64,000 nt of DNA from Puia sp. (GTDB taxonomy: Bacteria; Bacteroidota; Bacteroidia; Chitinophagales; Chitinophagaceae). Position numbers and translations under genes: made by a program. The notes beneath the pieces were generated by a model that worked only from the letters and a program-made list of their open reading frames with translations, did not search any database and was not told the DNA's origin. This document shows positions 19,028 through 28,052 of the stretch, in pieces. Location of the stretch: NCBI GenBank assembly GCA_031292515.1, contig JARLGZ010000275.1, positions 91,548 through 155,547 on the forward strand, given 5' to 3'. Every line of letters begins with the position of its first letter. Position 1 is the stretch's first letter.

Positions 19028-19948
19028 ATGACACTTCATTCCCGTAGGACATTTTTGAAAAACGGCACCCTGGCGATCGCCGGGACCAGCCTCCTTGCCG
19101 GCCGGGTCTTTGCCGCACCAGGAAAAAAAGAGATCACCGGCATCCAGCTTTACTCCGTACGCGACGATATGAAAAAAGACCCGTCGGGGACGCTCGGTAA
19201 ACTGGCTGCAATCGGTTATGTCTATGTGGAGCATGCCAACTATATCGACCGGAAATTCTATGGCTATTCCCCAAAGGATTTTAAAAAGCTGCTGGATGGA
19301 TCCGGTCTCAAAATGCGCAGTGGCCATACCGTGATGGGCAAGGAACATTGGGACGCGGCAAAGAAAGACTTCTCGGACTCATGGAAATATACGGTGGAAG
19401 ACGCGGCAGTAGTGGGACAGCAGTTCGTGATCAGCCCTTTTTTGGATGACGGACTGCGTAAGACCTATGATGACCTGCTGGCCTATATGGATGTATTCAA
19501 TAAGTGCGGCGAACTGTGTAAGAAGTCGGGCATGCAATTCGGCTATCACAACCATGACTTTGAATTCAATACCGTGTTAAACGGCAAAAAGGTCTTCGAC
19601 ATCATTCTTCAGCACACGGACCCGTCCCTGGTCGTCCAGCAGCTGGACATGGGCAATCTCTACAACGGCGGGGCCAAAGCCATCGATATCGTGAGGCAGT
19701 ATCCCGGAAGATTCGGGCTCATGCATGTAAAAGACGAGATCCTTTCGCCCACCAAAGGCGAGGATAAATATGAAAGCACGATCCTCGGCAAGGGCATCGT
19801 GAATACCAGGCAGGTGATGGACCTGGGCCGGAAGGAAGGCGGCACCTACTATTATATCATCGAACAGGAATCCTACCAGGGCCGCGCACCGCTGGATACC
19901 GTCAGGGAAGATCTGGCTATCGTTAAGAGATGGGGATATGCGGTTTAG
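19028..19948 (+). CDS. Sugar phosphate isomerase/epimerase family protein, Tat-exported
   Basis: 306 residues. The N-terminus RRTFLKNGTLAIAGTSLLAG is a typical Tat signal. The remainder is a TIM-barrel of the xylose isomerase-like/AP endonuclease 2 superfamily, with ITGIQLYSVRDDMKKDP, FGYHNHDFEF, LDMGN and MHVKDEI supplying metal ligands. Family members isomerise or epimerise sugars or act in inositol and glycoside catabolism. Export to the periplasm and the convergent GH3 glucosidase next to it suggest carbohydrate breakdown. The stop codon lies inside a stem-loop at 19945-19983. Confidence 0.9.
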   Translation: MTLHSRRTFLKNGTLAIAGTSLLAGRVFAAPGKKEITGIQLYSVRDDMKKDPSGTLGKLAAIGYVYVEHANYIDRKFYGYSPKDFKKLLDGSGLKMRSGHTVMGKEHWDAAKKDFSDSWKYTVEDAAVVGQQFVISPFLDDGLRKTYDDLLAYMDVFNKCGELCKKSGMQFGYHNHDFEFNTVLNGKKVFDIILQHTDPSLVVQQLDMGNLYNGGAKAIDIVRQYPGRFGLMHVKDEILSPTKGEDKYESTILGKGIVNTRQVMDLGRKEGGTYYYIIEQESYQGRAPLDTVREDLAIVKRWGYAV

Positions 19949-19983
19949 GGCGCCGTTTCGCCGGCCCGTACGACCGGCCCTAA
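19945..19983. terminator. Stem-loop between convergent isomerase and GH3 genes
   Basis: TTAGGGC (19945-19951, containing the isomerase stop codon) pairs with GCCCTAA (19977-19983), enclosing an inner GCCGG/CCGGC pair. There is no clear T-run. Confidence 0.45.
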
Positions 19984-20042
19984 GGATACCCGGAGAATCC
20001 CCCGGGCTTACCGCATTCACTGGGTCCATGACATCGTATAGT

Positions 20043-22310
20043 TCAGGGAGTATAGGCGAAGCTCGCTTTCTGATCCGCTATGATCAGGTCGAAGGTCCCC
20101 GGTTCCGTAACCGTTTTTAAGGCGGCGTTTACAAATGCCAGGTCCTTCCTGTCCAGGGTAAACACAACCGTCTTCGATTCTCCTGCTTTCAGGAATATCT
20201 TTTTGAAGGCCCGCAGGCGCCGCATGTTGGGAGTAATGCTGGCATATTGTTCGTGCGAGTACAGTTCTACCGTCGTCTTGCCGGCCATGCTGCCCGTATT
20301 TTTTACGGGTATACTCACCGCTAGTTTCCCATCGCCTTTGATCCTGTCTGAGCTGAGCAGTATCCTGCCATATTCGAATGTAGTATAGCTGAGTCCCCAG
20401 CCAAAGGGAAATAACGGGTTGTATCCATCCATGGTCATGTTGGCGTTGAATATTTCCCGGATGTCTTCCGTCGGCTTCCGGTCGTAGAGGACCATTTCGC
20501 CCATGCTCCGGGGGTAGCTGAAAGGGAGCCTCCCATCCGGGTTATAGTCTCCGAACAGGACGTCGCTGATGGCTTCTGCCGATTTCCTGCCGCACCAATA
20601 GGCCATGAGGATGCCTTTCATCCGGGGTTCGATGCCGGTGATGAGGCGTGGTCGTCCTTCCGTCAGGACGAGGATCACGGGTTTCCCGGTTGAGGCGGCG
20701 GCTTTGGCCAGGTTCACCTGTTCTTCCGGGAGCGCCAGGTCCCTGGTATTGCCGGGGCTTTCGGCATAGGCGTTCTCGCCGAGGCACAGAAGAATGACGT
20801 CTGCATTTGTCGCGGCTGCGACCAGGCCGGTCGTATCGGTATTCATCGGGTTGTCGAATCCCTTGCCGGTAGTGGTCAGCACGCGGGAAGCGCCGATCTT
20901 GGCGATGACGGTCTGCAGAATGGTCTTGCTGTCTTCTGGGTACCATTGTTCCTGCTGACCCTGCCAGGTATAGCTCCAGCAGCCATTCAGGGCGCTGATG
21001 CTTTGCGCGGCAGGACCGGCTACCAGGACCCTGGTATTCCTGGAAAGAGGTAGAAGATGTCCGTCGTTCTTTAACAGGGTCATTGCCTCCTGTGCGGCGT
21101 TCAGCGCGAGGGCCTGGTATTCGGGTCTGCCAAAGTTGGCGGCTGCCGCTTTTTCGGGATAGGGGTCGTCGAAAAGCCCCAGCTTATATTTCAGCGTGAG
21201 GATCCTTTTTACGGCATCGTCGATCCGGCTCATCGGGACCTCTCCTTTCCCGACGGCCTCTTTCAGCAGGATAAAAAATGAAAAATCCATAGGTACCATG
21301 CTCATATCGATGCCCGCGTTGACAGCCATAGCAACAGCTTCCCGCGGGGTGGAGGCTACATAATGACGGGTATGCAGGCGGATGATATCTTCCCAGTCCG
21401 TGACAATGACACCCTGGAACCCCAGCTCCTTTCGAAGGACGTCGGTCAACAGGTATTTGCTGGCATGGACGGGCACGCCGTTTATCTCACCCGAATTGAC
21501 CATCAGGGAAGAGGCTCCCGCCTCAACCGCCGCCCGGAACTGCGGTAAATAATATTCGCGCATTTCGATCTCCGGCAGGTAGATGGGAGTCCTGTCCTTG
21601 CCGGTCCTCGACGCTGAATAGCCCAGATAGTGTTTGAGGCAACTGCCTACTGCCGTAGGGCTTCTCAGGCCATCCTCTTCATAGCTCTTTATTGCGGCCG
21701 CTCCCATGCTCTTGCCGATAAATACGTCTTCGCCATAGGTCTCGGCGAACCGGGACCACAAGGGCTGGCGACCGCAATCCAGAACGGGTGCGAAGTTCCA
21801 GCGTACCCCCGATGCCCGCAGCTCTTTGGCGGTGACTTTGGCCGCGTCAGCCACCAGGCCGGTATTCCGGGTAGCCGCCATACCTATATTTTGCGGGAAC
21901 AGCGTGGAATTTAGCGTGTAGGTCTGACCGTGGATCCCGTCCAACCCATAGAGAATGGGGATCTTCAGGCGGGTCTTTGATGCTTCATCCTGTATCTCCG
22001 AGAGAACCTTATGCCATTGGTCTGCCGTTAGGGCATGGTTGGTGACGTTCAATATGGATCCAACCTTATAGCCGTCGATCGCTTTTTTAAGGGCTGCGGG
22101 ATCCAGGACACCGTCGACGGGCGTGGCTACGACCCCCAGCGTCACCTGGGTCATCTGCCCGATTTTCTCGTCGAGCGTCATCCGGCCGAGCAAGGCTTCG
22201 GCCTTTTGCCCGTCTGACACGGCCGTTTTACGCTGGGCGATGCCGGAACGGGGTACGATTAGTTGGGAGGCCAGTAGGCCCAGGCAGATTACAAATGCAG
22301 TTCGATTCAT
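20043..22310 (-). CDS. Glycoside hydrolase family 3 beta-glucosidase
   Basis: 755-residue exported enzyme, probably hydrolysing beta-glucosides or related oligosaccharides in the periplasm. It has a signal peptide (FVICLGLLASQLIVPRSGIA), an N-terminal GH3 barrel (about 35-370) beginning LLGRMTLDEKIGQM, with the nucleophile segment GVIVTDWEDI, a C-terminal alpha/beta sandwich with LCLGENAYAESPGNTRDL, and a fibronectin III-like end domain with AGKTTVELYSHEQYA. Length and order match BglX-type enzymes. It is a single gene on the minus strand, convergent with the sugar isomerase. Confidence 0.96.
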   Translation of the reverse strand: MNRTAFVICLGLLASQLIVPRSGIAQRKTAVSDGQKAEALLGRMTLDEKIGQMTQVTLGVVATPVDGVLDPAALKKAIDGYKVGSILNVTNHALTADQWHKVLSEIQDEASKTRLKIPILYGLDGIHGQTYTLNSTLFPQNIGMAATRNTGLVADAAKVTAKELRASGVRWNFAPVLDCGRQPLWSRFAETYGEDVFIGKSMGAAAIKSYEEDGLRSPTAVGSCLKHYLGYSASRTGKDRTPIYLPEIEMREYYLPQFRAAVEAGASSLMVNSGEINGVPVHASKYLLTDVLRKELGFQGVIVTDWEDIIRLHTRHYVASTPREAVAMAVNAGIDMSMVPMDFSFFILLKEAVGKGEVPMSRIDDAVKRILTLKYKLGLFDDPYPEKAAAANFGRPEYQALALNAAQEAMTLLKNDGHLLPLSRNTRVLVAGPAAQSISALNGCWSYTWQGQQEQWYPEDSKTILQTVIAKIGASRVLTTTGKGFDNPMNTDTTGLVAAATNADVILLCLGENAYAESPGNTRDLALPEEQVNLAKAAASTGKPVILVLTEGRPRLITGIEPRMKGILMAYWCGRKSAEAISDVLFGDYNPDGRLPFSYPRSMGEMVLYDRKPTEDIREIFNANMTMDGYNPLFPFGWGLSYTTFEYGRILLSSDRIKGDGKLAVSIPVKNTGSMAGKTTVELYSHEQYASITPNMRRLRAFKKIFLKAGESKTVVFTLDRKDLAFVNAALKTVTEPGTFDLIIADQKASFAYTP

Positions 22311-22451
22311 GAGTGGTTGGTTGGGATCTTATTATTTATAGAAGACCTGTGGCGACAGACGTTTATGGGTGACAGACATTTAAAGGTATAAAGAAGTTCT
22401 GCCTGCCACGGGTCTAACACTTATGAACTTTTGCTAATTTGTAATATTAAT

Positions 22452-23522
22452 TTATCCATTGGCGGGGGCAGCAGCCTGGCAGACCTCGTGGATGAAGCCG
22501 AGTTTATCCATGACAACGGGCGAAATGACGAAAGGGTAAAAATCGGAATGGCCCATGCTGCGGTTGAGGCTGTTGACGGCAAAGGTCAGCGGCAGCCAGA
22601 CGTCGATGATCTCCGCGAATTGTTTTATCAGGTAAGGATCCTTACTGGGTTTGGTCCGCATGGCTTGTTCACGGGGGCTGACGACGATCCCGAAAGAATA
22701 GGACGTTTCGAGCGCATCCATAAGGTGCATGTAGTGGGACCAGGTCTCAGCCCAGTCCTCCCAGGGATGGGAAGCAGCATACGGACTGATAAAATGATCG
22801 GCCCAGTCTGCCGGGGCGCCGGTCTTATAGTAGTCTTTCAGTGATTGCGCATAATCCTTTTGTTCATCCCCGAAAAGTTTTCTGAATTTGTCGATCGCGG
22901 GTTTTCCGGCTATCAGCAGATCCCAATAGTAGTGGCCTATTTCGTGGCGGAAATGCCCCAGCAGGGTCCGGTACTTTTCCCCAAGATCAAGTTTGTTACG
23001 CACCCTTTCGGCTTCATCCGCCTCTTCGATATTTAAGGTGATGACGCCATGATCATGACCGGTCATCACTCTTTCGGTGGGTGAAAGATCCGCGATGAAG
23101 TCGAATGCGATGCCTTCTTCTTCAGGTTTTTCTTCGGGTTCCTCTTTTGCCCTGACCGGGAGGTGCAGCCTGAGCAGGGAATAGACCATGCGGTGTTTGG
23201 CGATCTCGATCCGTTTCCACCGTGCGAGGTTTTCAGGACCGGAGAGGGTAGGAATGGTCCTGTTCAGTTCACAGGCCTGGCAAAAAGGGGAGGGATGATC
23301 CGGAGATATCAGCCAGTTGCAGGTGCCGTGTCGGGCATTTTCGCAAAACCTGTATTTCCGTTTCGGGTCGTTACTATCGTGCCGTTCAGGTTCCGTCTCG
23401 GCGACCAGGGTGATCATGGCGAGCCCGCTTGCTTCAAAACCTACCTTGTGCCCGCAATGCAGACAGGTATCATTCTCGAAATACAGGAGTTGTTTGCAAT
23501 GGCTGCAGGCGTATAACTTCAT
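22452..23522 (-). CDS. Putative zinc-binding metallopeptidase (zincin-like, zinc-ribbon N-terminus)
   Basis: About 356 residues from MKLYACSHCK. The start at 23522 is preferred over 23582 because the family begins at the zinc ribbon, which here has two Cys pairs (CSHCKQLLYFENDTCLHCG). A further Cys/His-rich part contains FCENARHGTCNWL and PFCQACELNRTIP. The C-terminal peptidase-like domain carries FRHEIGHYYWDLLI, an HExxH site, and later WEDWAETWSHYMHLMDALET. The family occurs widely in bacteria but its substrate is unknown. It is soluble with no signal peptide. The next gene upstream is closed off by a strong terminator at 23652. Confidence 0.88.
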   Translation of the reverse strand: MKLYACSHCKQLLYFENDTCLHCGHKVGFEASGLAMITLVAETEPERHDSNDPKRKYRFCENARHGTCNWLISPDHPSPFCQACELNRTIPTLSGPENLARWKRIEIAKHRMVYSLLRLHLPVRAKEEPEEKPEEEGIAFDFIADLSPTERVMTGHDHGVITLNIEEADEAERVRNKLDLGEKYRTLLGHFRHEIGHYYWDLLIAGKPAIDKFRKLFGDEQKDYAQSLKDYYKTGAPADWADHFISPYAASHPWEDWAETWSHYMHLMDALETSYSFGIVVSPREQAMRTKPSKDPYLIKQFAEIIDVWLPLTFAVNSLNRSMGHSDFYPFVISPVVMDKLGFIHEVCQAAAPANG

Positions 23523-23651
23523 GGATGAGACTTTGTGGTGGCGAAAGCATTTAAATATCCGCCAGGATGCTCCCTGTTTCAATAACTGTGCTAGATAGCT
23601 TCCCGGATGCCAGATCTCCGGACCGCGATCCGAATCTCCGCGCTCCGATCC

Positions 23652-23690
23652 AAAAAAACACCCCGAAGTCCGTTTTCGGATCGGGGTGGT
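23652..23690 (-). terminator. Strong Rho-independent terminator
   Basis: CACCCCG/CGGGGTG (23659-23665 with 23682-23688) plus an inner TCCG/CGGA; on the minus strand a run of seven T follows. It ends the transcript of the 160-aa gene and the 15-codon ORF. Confidence 0.85.
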
Positions 23691-23731
23691 CCTGACGTTT
23701 TTGTCAGCAGATTATTTAATGGACTATCCGG

Positions 23732-23779
23732 TTAACTTTTCGTTACCGGAGGCGTCCATGTTTTATCTGTAGATTGCAT
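23732..23779 (-). CDS. 15-residue small ORF with a perfect Shine-Dalgarno site
   Basis: ATG at 23779 to TAA at 23732 encodes MQSTDKTWTPPVTKS. An AGGAGG sequence (23785-23790) lies 5 nt before the ATG, which is notable in a phylum where such sites are rare, and a strong terminator follows 44 nt after the stop. It lies 57 nt downstream of the 160-aa gene and could share its transcript. The KTWTPP...K pattern faintly recalls the start of Bacteroidota RiPP precursors (K-x-W/Y-x-x-P), but there is no core peptide after it and no modifying enzyme nearby. It could be a real micropeptide or a coincidence. Confidence 0.4.
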   Translation of the reverse strand: MQSTDKTWTPPVTKS

Positions 23780-23835
23780 GAATACCTCCTTTTTTTTGGT
23801 GAGTGATAAAGTTAAGGAAAAAGAGTCACAAAATA

Positions 23836-24318
23836 TCACACCAAAGAGGCAAGTTGTTGTATGTCCCGCTGGTAGTCGTATTGCAGATCTTCGTGGAGCG
23901 TACTCACGACAGTATGGATCTTTTTTAGCTGGTTGCGGTACAGGTTGACCAGCACGGGGCTGTCCCGGATCGGTATTCTGCCTTCTTTGATCTTTGTGCA
24001 GAAATAGATGAGGAGCTCCGCTTCAGCCTGTTTGGAGCCGATGTGCCGGATGTATTTGGCGAGGCTTCGCAGGATCTTCCGAAGACTTTTCTTTGTGAGA
24101 TAGAGATTCGGTTTGGGCAGCCCTGTAAACTCGTTGTCGATCTCGTTTTTGACGGTTTGTATATAGGCTGTCTCATCGGATGCTTCAAACAGCAGGTAAG
24201 TCAGCAATTCCTTGTTGTCATTCTTATATTTCGCCAGCCGAAGACAGATCTCGGCCAGTTTGTAGGGTGGAAGCGTGGTTAACTCTTGTTTTATTTCGTT
24301 GATCGTCGCGGCTTTCAT
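23836..24318 (-). CDS. Conserved-looking hypothetical protein (160 aa)
   Basis: 160 residues starting MKAATINEIKQELTTLPPYK, predicted to be almost entirely alpha-helical, Lys-, Leu- and Glu-rich, with no signal peptide or membrane segment. It has an alternating pattern of short amphipathic helices like HEAT/armadillo-type scaffolds (CLRLAKYKNDNKELLTYLLF), but no catalytic motif. Codon use matches neighbours, so the gene is probably real. It sits alone on the minus strand, 68 bp from the PLP-enzyme gene upstream, and is followed by the 15-codon ORF and a terminator. The function is unknown. Confidence 0.75.
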   Translation of the reverse strand: MKAATINEIKQELTTLPPYKLAEICLRLAKYKNDNKELLTYLLFEASDETAYIQTVKNEIDNEFTGLPKPNLYLTKKSLRKILRSLAKYIRHIGSKQAEAELLIYFCTKIKEGRIPIRDSPVLVNLYRNQLKKIHTVVSTLHEDLQYDYQRDIQQLASLV

Positions 24319-24386
24319 TCGAATGGGTTAGTCATTTAGAGGCCTGGTGATTCCAGTTGCCGGCCGTTAAAACTAACAAGAATAAT

Positions 24387-25580
24387 TCAAATCATGGAAG
24401 CCAGCGCATCGCATAATAGCTTTATCTCGTCTTCGGTGTTGTAATAGTGAATGGAAGCCCTGACAACGCTGGTCAGGTGATGTTTATTCATATAGATCGG
24501 TGTCGACGAAGCGGCGGCTATGGATACATTGATTTGTTTTTCGGCCAACCTCTCTTTTACCGTGTAACTGTCAATCCCTTCAATGGAAAAGGTGACGATT
24601 CCGCATTGCACATCACCGCTGTCGTGGACGTTCACGCCGCCGATGGCTGAAAGTTGCCTGCGCATCGAACCCGACAATTGTTGAACGCGTTGCCAGATCC
24701 TGTCCAGGCCGATATTCAGGGCATATTCAATCGCCTGGCCCAGACCGAGATTGAGTGCACGGTTTTTTTCGTAGAGTTCGAACCTGCGGCCGTCATTCCT
24801 GATTTGGTACTCGTCCCGGCTCGTCAGTTGCGCCGTAAAACCATCCATGAAGAGGACCCTCAGTTTGTCCTGTATCTCTTTTCGCACGTATAAAAACCCC
24901 GTTCCCCTCGGCGCCCGGAGGAATTTGCGTCCGTTTACCGACAGCATATCGCAGCCGATCGCCTGCACGTCCACGGGGATCTGGCCGATGGATTGGGAAG
25001 CGTCGACCAGGTATAGTATATTATTCTTACGGGCTATTTTCCCAATTTCCACGACAGGTATTACCCCCCCTCCGCCGGAGGGGATCTGGGTGACCGCGAT
25101 CAACCTGGTCTGCGGTGAGATGGCTTCTTCCAACGCCTGAAGAGAGAAATTGCCGTATTCATCGTTGGGTATGACCGTGACCCGGACGCCGGATGTTTTT
25201 TGAACGTTCAGAAACCCTAATAAATTGGTGACATATTCGTATTCTGATGTGAGGATCACATCTCCTTCTTTAAAGTCTATCCCATACAGCGCCATTGCCC
25301 AGGCTATGCTGGCGTTTTCTGTGATCGCCACTTCGTCGCGGCCGGCATTTATGAGGCGGCCGATCAGCGTATAGGTATTCTCCAGTTGCTCCTTGTATCT
25401 GGCTTCTGTCTCATAGCCACCGTAGCTCGCTTCTTCCTGCAAATACCGGATCATCGTGTCGACCACCACATCCGGCGGCAGGGATGTGCCTGCGTTGTTA
25501 AAATGCACACGTACGGCAGTGCCCCTGGTTCCGGCTCTTAATTGTTCTATTTCCTGTTCGCTGAAAGTTGCTGTGTCCAT
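24387..25580 (-). CDS. Class V aminotransferase-fold PLP-dependent enzyme
   Basis: 397-residue cytosolic enzyme of the cysteine desulfurase/isopenicillin epimerase-like branch. VHFNNAGTSLPP begins the fold, AITENASIAWAMALYG binds the cofactor phosphate, YLVDASQSIGQIPVDVQAIG supplies the Asp that contacts the PLP ring, and NGRKFLRAPRGTGFLYV carries the PLP-binding Lys. It lacks the flexible Cys loop of classical IscS/SufS, so true cysteine desulfuration is uncertain; racemisation, epimerisation or lyase chemistry is equally possible. It is divergent from the thiolase gene across an intergenic region containing a 20-bp palindrome. Confidence 0.9.
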   Translation of the reverse strand: MDTATFSEQEIEQLRAGTRGTAVRVHFNNAGTSLPPDVVVDTMIRYLQEEASYGGYETEARYKEQLENTYTLIGRLINAGRDEVAITENASIAWAMALYGIDFKEGDVILTSEYEYVTNLLGFLNVQKTSGVRVTVIPNDEYGNFSLQALEEAISPQTRLIAVTQIPSGGGGVIPVVEIGKIARKNNILYLVDASQSIGQIPVDVQAIGCDMLSVNGRKFLRAPRGTGFLYVRKEIQDKLRVLFMDGFTAQLTSRDEYQIRNDGRRFELYEKNRALNLGLGQAIEYALNIGLDRIWQRVQQLSGSMRRQLSAIGGVNVHDSGDVQCGIVTFSIEGIDSYTVKERLAEKQINVSIAAASSTPIYMNKHHLTSVVRASIHYYNTEDEIKLLCDALASMI

Positions 25581-25640
25581 TGTTGAGATTTGAAGGTGGC
25601 GCCGTCTTCTTCCTGTCTCCGGCGAATCGGGTTGCCACTA

Positions 25641-25660
25641 CAAAATAAGCGCTTATTTTG
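25641..25660. promoter_or_regulatory. Perfect 20-bp palindrome (probable operator)
   Basis: CAAAATAAGCGCTTATTTTG is fully self-complementary. It lies between the divergent PLP-enzyme and thiolase genes, 60 bp from the first start and 142 bp from the second. Long perfect palindromes of this kind are typical operators for TetR- or GntR-type dimers. Confidence 0.6.
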
Positions 25661-25732
25661 GAGATAGAACAGATGCAGAATTGGAAAATTTGTGTGTAAC
25701 AGATGCCCGGATTCGGGTTTAGGATCATCATG

Positions 25733-25746
25733 CTAACGAATGTTAG
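25733..25746 (+). promoter_or_regulatory. Inverted repeat near the thiolase promoter
   Basis: CTAAC-GAAT-GTTAG, 56 bp upstream of the thiolase ATG, next to a TTTTTGG...TATCTTGC stretch that loosely resembles a -33/-7 promoter. It is a possible second regulator site. Confidence 0.4.
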
Positions 25747-25802
25747 TTTTTGGTTATCTTGCGGGATCTTTTAAAACTTGGGCAATCTCTTAAAATTATC
25801 AC

Positions 25803-26990
25803 ATGAACAAAAAGGAAGTCTATATTATTTCGGCGGTACGCACCCCGATCGGCAGTTTTGGTGGCGCGTTGAAGGACTTTAGCGCTGTGCGGCTCGGAGC
25901 GGCTGCTATCCGGGGTGCTCTGGAAAAAGCTGTGCTCAGGCCGGATCTTGTGCAGGATGTATTGATGGGTTCCGTACTCCAGGCGAACCTGGGCCAGGCG
26001 CCTGCGCGACAGGCTGCAAAATTTGGGGGATTGCCTGATCACGCAAATTGTACGACGATCAACAAGGTGTGCGCGAGCGGTATGAAAGCGGTTGCTCTCG
26101 GCGCCCAGAACATCCTGTTGGGAGATGCGGATATCGTCGTGGCAGGAGGGATGGAAAGCATGAGTAACGTCCCTTATTATGCAGAAAATACGCGATGGGG
26201 GAATAAATACGGGAATGTATCGCTGGTCGACGGACTGGCCAGGGATGGTTTGACGGATGCTTATGACGGACTGGCTATGGGCAATGCCGCGGAACTCTGC
26301 GCCCGGGAATGCGGGATCGGCAGGGGAGACCAGGATGCATTTGCCATCGAAAGCTACCGGCGAAGCCAGGCTGCCTGGAACGAAGGAAAATTTGCCGGCG
26401 AGATCATCCCGGTCGCGATACCGCAGCGCAAGGGTGACCCTTTGCTGTTTGCAAGGGACGAAGAACCATTCAATGTGAAGTTTGATAAGATACCCGAGCT
26501 AAAGCCCGCCTTTCTGAAAGACGGGACTGTAACGGCAGCCAACGCTTCTTCGATGAATGACGGGGCGGCAGCCCTGGTACTCATGAGCGGGGACAAGGCG
26601 GAAGAACTGGGGCTAAAGCCCATCGCAAAAATTCTCTCCTATGCGGACGCGGAGCAAGCCCCCGAGTGGTTTACGACCACTCCGGCGATCGCCGTTCCAA
26701 AGGCCGTTTCAAAGGCAGGCCTCGCGATGTCGGATATATCTTATTGGGAATTAAACGAAGCTTTCGCGGTCGTCGGCATTGAGAACAGCCGGCGGATGAA
26801 CCTGGATCCATCGCGGGTCAACGTATACGGAGGGGCCGTCTCAATCGGCCATCCGCTGGGTTGCAGCGGTGCCCGCATCTTAGTAACGTTGATCCATATA
26901 CTAAAACAAAACAAGGGTAGATACGGCGCCGCCGGAATCTGCAATGGCGGGGGAGGAGCGTCCGCTATGGTCATCGAAAGCCTGGGCTGA
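25803..26990 (+). CDS. Acetyl-CoA C-acyltransferase (thiolase)
   Basis: 395-residue thiolase, condensing two acetyl-CoA or cleaving 3-ketoacyl-CoA. All catalytic elements are present: the nucleophilic Cys in [11 protein letters not shown], the [14 protein letters not shown] segment, the active His in [20 protein letters not shown] and the second Cys region in [15 protein letters not shown]. Length and order match degradative or biosynthetic acetyl-CoA acetyltransferases (AtoB/PhaA type). No other beta-oxidation gene is adjacent, so the direction of the reaction in the cell is not indicated. The upstream palindromes suggest repression by a dimeric regulator not encoded here. Confidence 0.96.
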   Translation: MNKKEVYIISAVRTPIGSFGGALKDFSAVRLGAAAIRGALEKAVLRPDLVQDVLMGSVLQANLGQAPARQAAKFGGLPDHANCTTINKVCASGMKAVALGAQNILLGDADIVVAGGMESMSNVPYYAENTRWGNKYGNVSLVDGLARDGLTDAYDGLAMGNAAELCARECGIGRGDQDAFAIESYRRSQAAWNEGKFAGEIIPVAIPQRKGDPLLFARDEEPFNVKFDKIPELKPAFLKDGTVTAANASSMNDGAAALVLMSGDKAEELGLKPIAKILSYADAEQAPEWFTTTPAIAVPKAVSKAGLAMSDISYWELNEAFAVVGIENSRRMNLDPSRVNVYGGAVSIGHPLGCSGARILVTLIHILKQNKGRYGAAGICNGGGGASAMVIESLG

Positions 26991-27181
26991 TAAGGATGCT
27001 TCTTTAATAAGAACGAAGCCTCCCCGCATGGTTCCCCCTTAACTTACGCTTAACAGGATTCCTTTTAATATTTTAAACCTGGTGGACGTTTCCGTATCCA
27101 AGATCCGGTGACACCGGCAGGAAATTTGCAGGTGGTAAACAACCAGACCAGACCATTTTATTAATAACTTAAAATCACGTC

Positions 27182-27646
27182 ATGAAACGTTCATTCGTTG
27201 CTAAGATTCCTATGTTTTTATTTCTGGCGGCCTGCATCTTTGGATCCGCCCGGTCAGAAGCCGCTTCAAACGGCGTAAGAGGAGACCATCCTTATTATCT
27301 CCATGCTCTTTCTGACCTTCGTGCAGCCCGCTGGATGATCCAGCACCGCCCGGGCAACTGGGATCAGACTGTCGACGAGATCGAGGCCGTCCGCCGGATC
27401 GATGCCGCTATCGGCGAGATCAAGAAAGCATCTATCGAAGATGGCAAAAACATCGAAGATCATCCTCCTGTCGACGAAGCCCCCGATCATATGGGCCGTT
27501 TACACAAAGCCCTGGATTTTCTCCGGAAAGCGCGCCAGGATATCAGCCATGATGAAGACAACGCATTCGCCCAGGGCTTGCAGGCCCGTGCCTACGGTCA
27601 CATTGACGGAGCGATCGGCGCCGTTAAGAAAGCCATTCATTCCTAA
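27182..27646 (+). CDS. Exported protein with two helical repeat units (unknown function)
   Basis: 154 residues. A signal peptide (MKRSFVAKIPMFLFLAACIF, cleavage likely near AASNG) is followed by two similar helical units: YLHALSDLRAARW...IDAAIGEIKKA (about residues 38-85) and RLHKALDFLRKAR...IDGAIGAVKKA (about 105-152). The shared pattern is HAL-x-DLR-x-AR ... ID-x-AIG-x-x-KKA, typical of small periplasmic helical-bundle proteins of unknown function in Bacteroidota and Acidobacteriota. A strong terminator follows, so it is monocistronic. Confidence 0.85.
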   Translation: MKRSFVAKIPMFLFLAACIFGSARSEAASNGVRGDHPYYLHALSDLRAARWMIQHRPGNWDQTVDEIEAVRRIDAAIGEIKKASIEDGKNIEDHPPVDEAPDHMGRLHKALDFLRKARQDISHDEDNAFAQGLQARAYGHIDGAIGAVKKAIHS

Positions 27647-27697
27647 GCCCCGCTATCAAAATGTAAAGGAGCAGGCGCTCCCTCATTAATTCATTGG

Positions 27698-27726
27698 GCA
27701 GCCCGTCAGGGCTGCTTTTTTTTTTC
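27698..27726 (+). terminator. Rho-independent terminator
   Basis: GCAGCCC-GTCA-GGGCTGC followed by an uninterrupted T-run. It ends the 154-aa gene; the loop also contains the stop codon of the convergent XRE gene. Confidence 0.9.
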
Positions 27727-27981
27727 TTCTCCGGCGGATGAGTCCCGGAACTCTTCTCTCAGGGGAGCATATAGTTCATCCAGCATATTACCGGGTTCCA
27801 CTTCTATAGCCAGGGCAATCAGGAAGAGTTCGGCGGCAGAGAGCCTGGCATGCTCCTTCGTGCTTAGTTCGCTCAGCCGCGCCTTGCTGATCCCTGTTTT
27901 CCTGGATACAGCGGATTTATTAATGGACCGGTTCTCCAGGTATAAACCTAATCGGGTCATGTGTATAGATTTTGTGAACAA
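27706..27981 (-). CDS. XRE-type helix-turn-helix regulator
   Basis: 91 residues, or 84 if the ATG at 27960 (MTRLGLYLENRS) is used. The HTH is visible in NKSAVSRKTGISKARLSELS followed by AAELFLIALAIEVEPGNMLDELY. There is no extra domain, so it is a minimal DNA-binding protein, probably a repressor. Its promoter region (27982-28101) is extremely A+T-rich with nested inverted repeats and also faces the divergent gene at 28102, suggesting control of both. Confidence 0.85.
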   Translation of the reverse strand: MFTKSIHMTRLGLYLENRSINKSAVSRKTGISKARLSELSTKEHARLSAAELFLIALAIEVEPGNMLDELYAPLREEFRDSSAGEEKKKQP

Positions 27982-28007
27982 TATACCTATTTTATCATAT
28001 AAATTTA

Positions 28008-28052
28008 TTGATAAATGATAAGATAAATATTCAATTTCTTGATATTTATCAA
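28008..28052. promoter_or_regulatory. A+T-rich inverted repeat between divergent genes
   Basis: TTGATAAAT (28008-28016) and ATTTATCAA (28044-28052), within a ~120-bp A+T-rich stretch that also has ATCAT/ATGAT and TATCAT/ATGATA pairs. It is a likely operator for the adjacent XRE protein. Confidence 0.4.
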
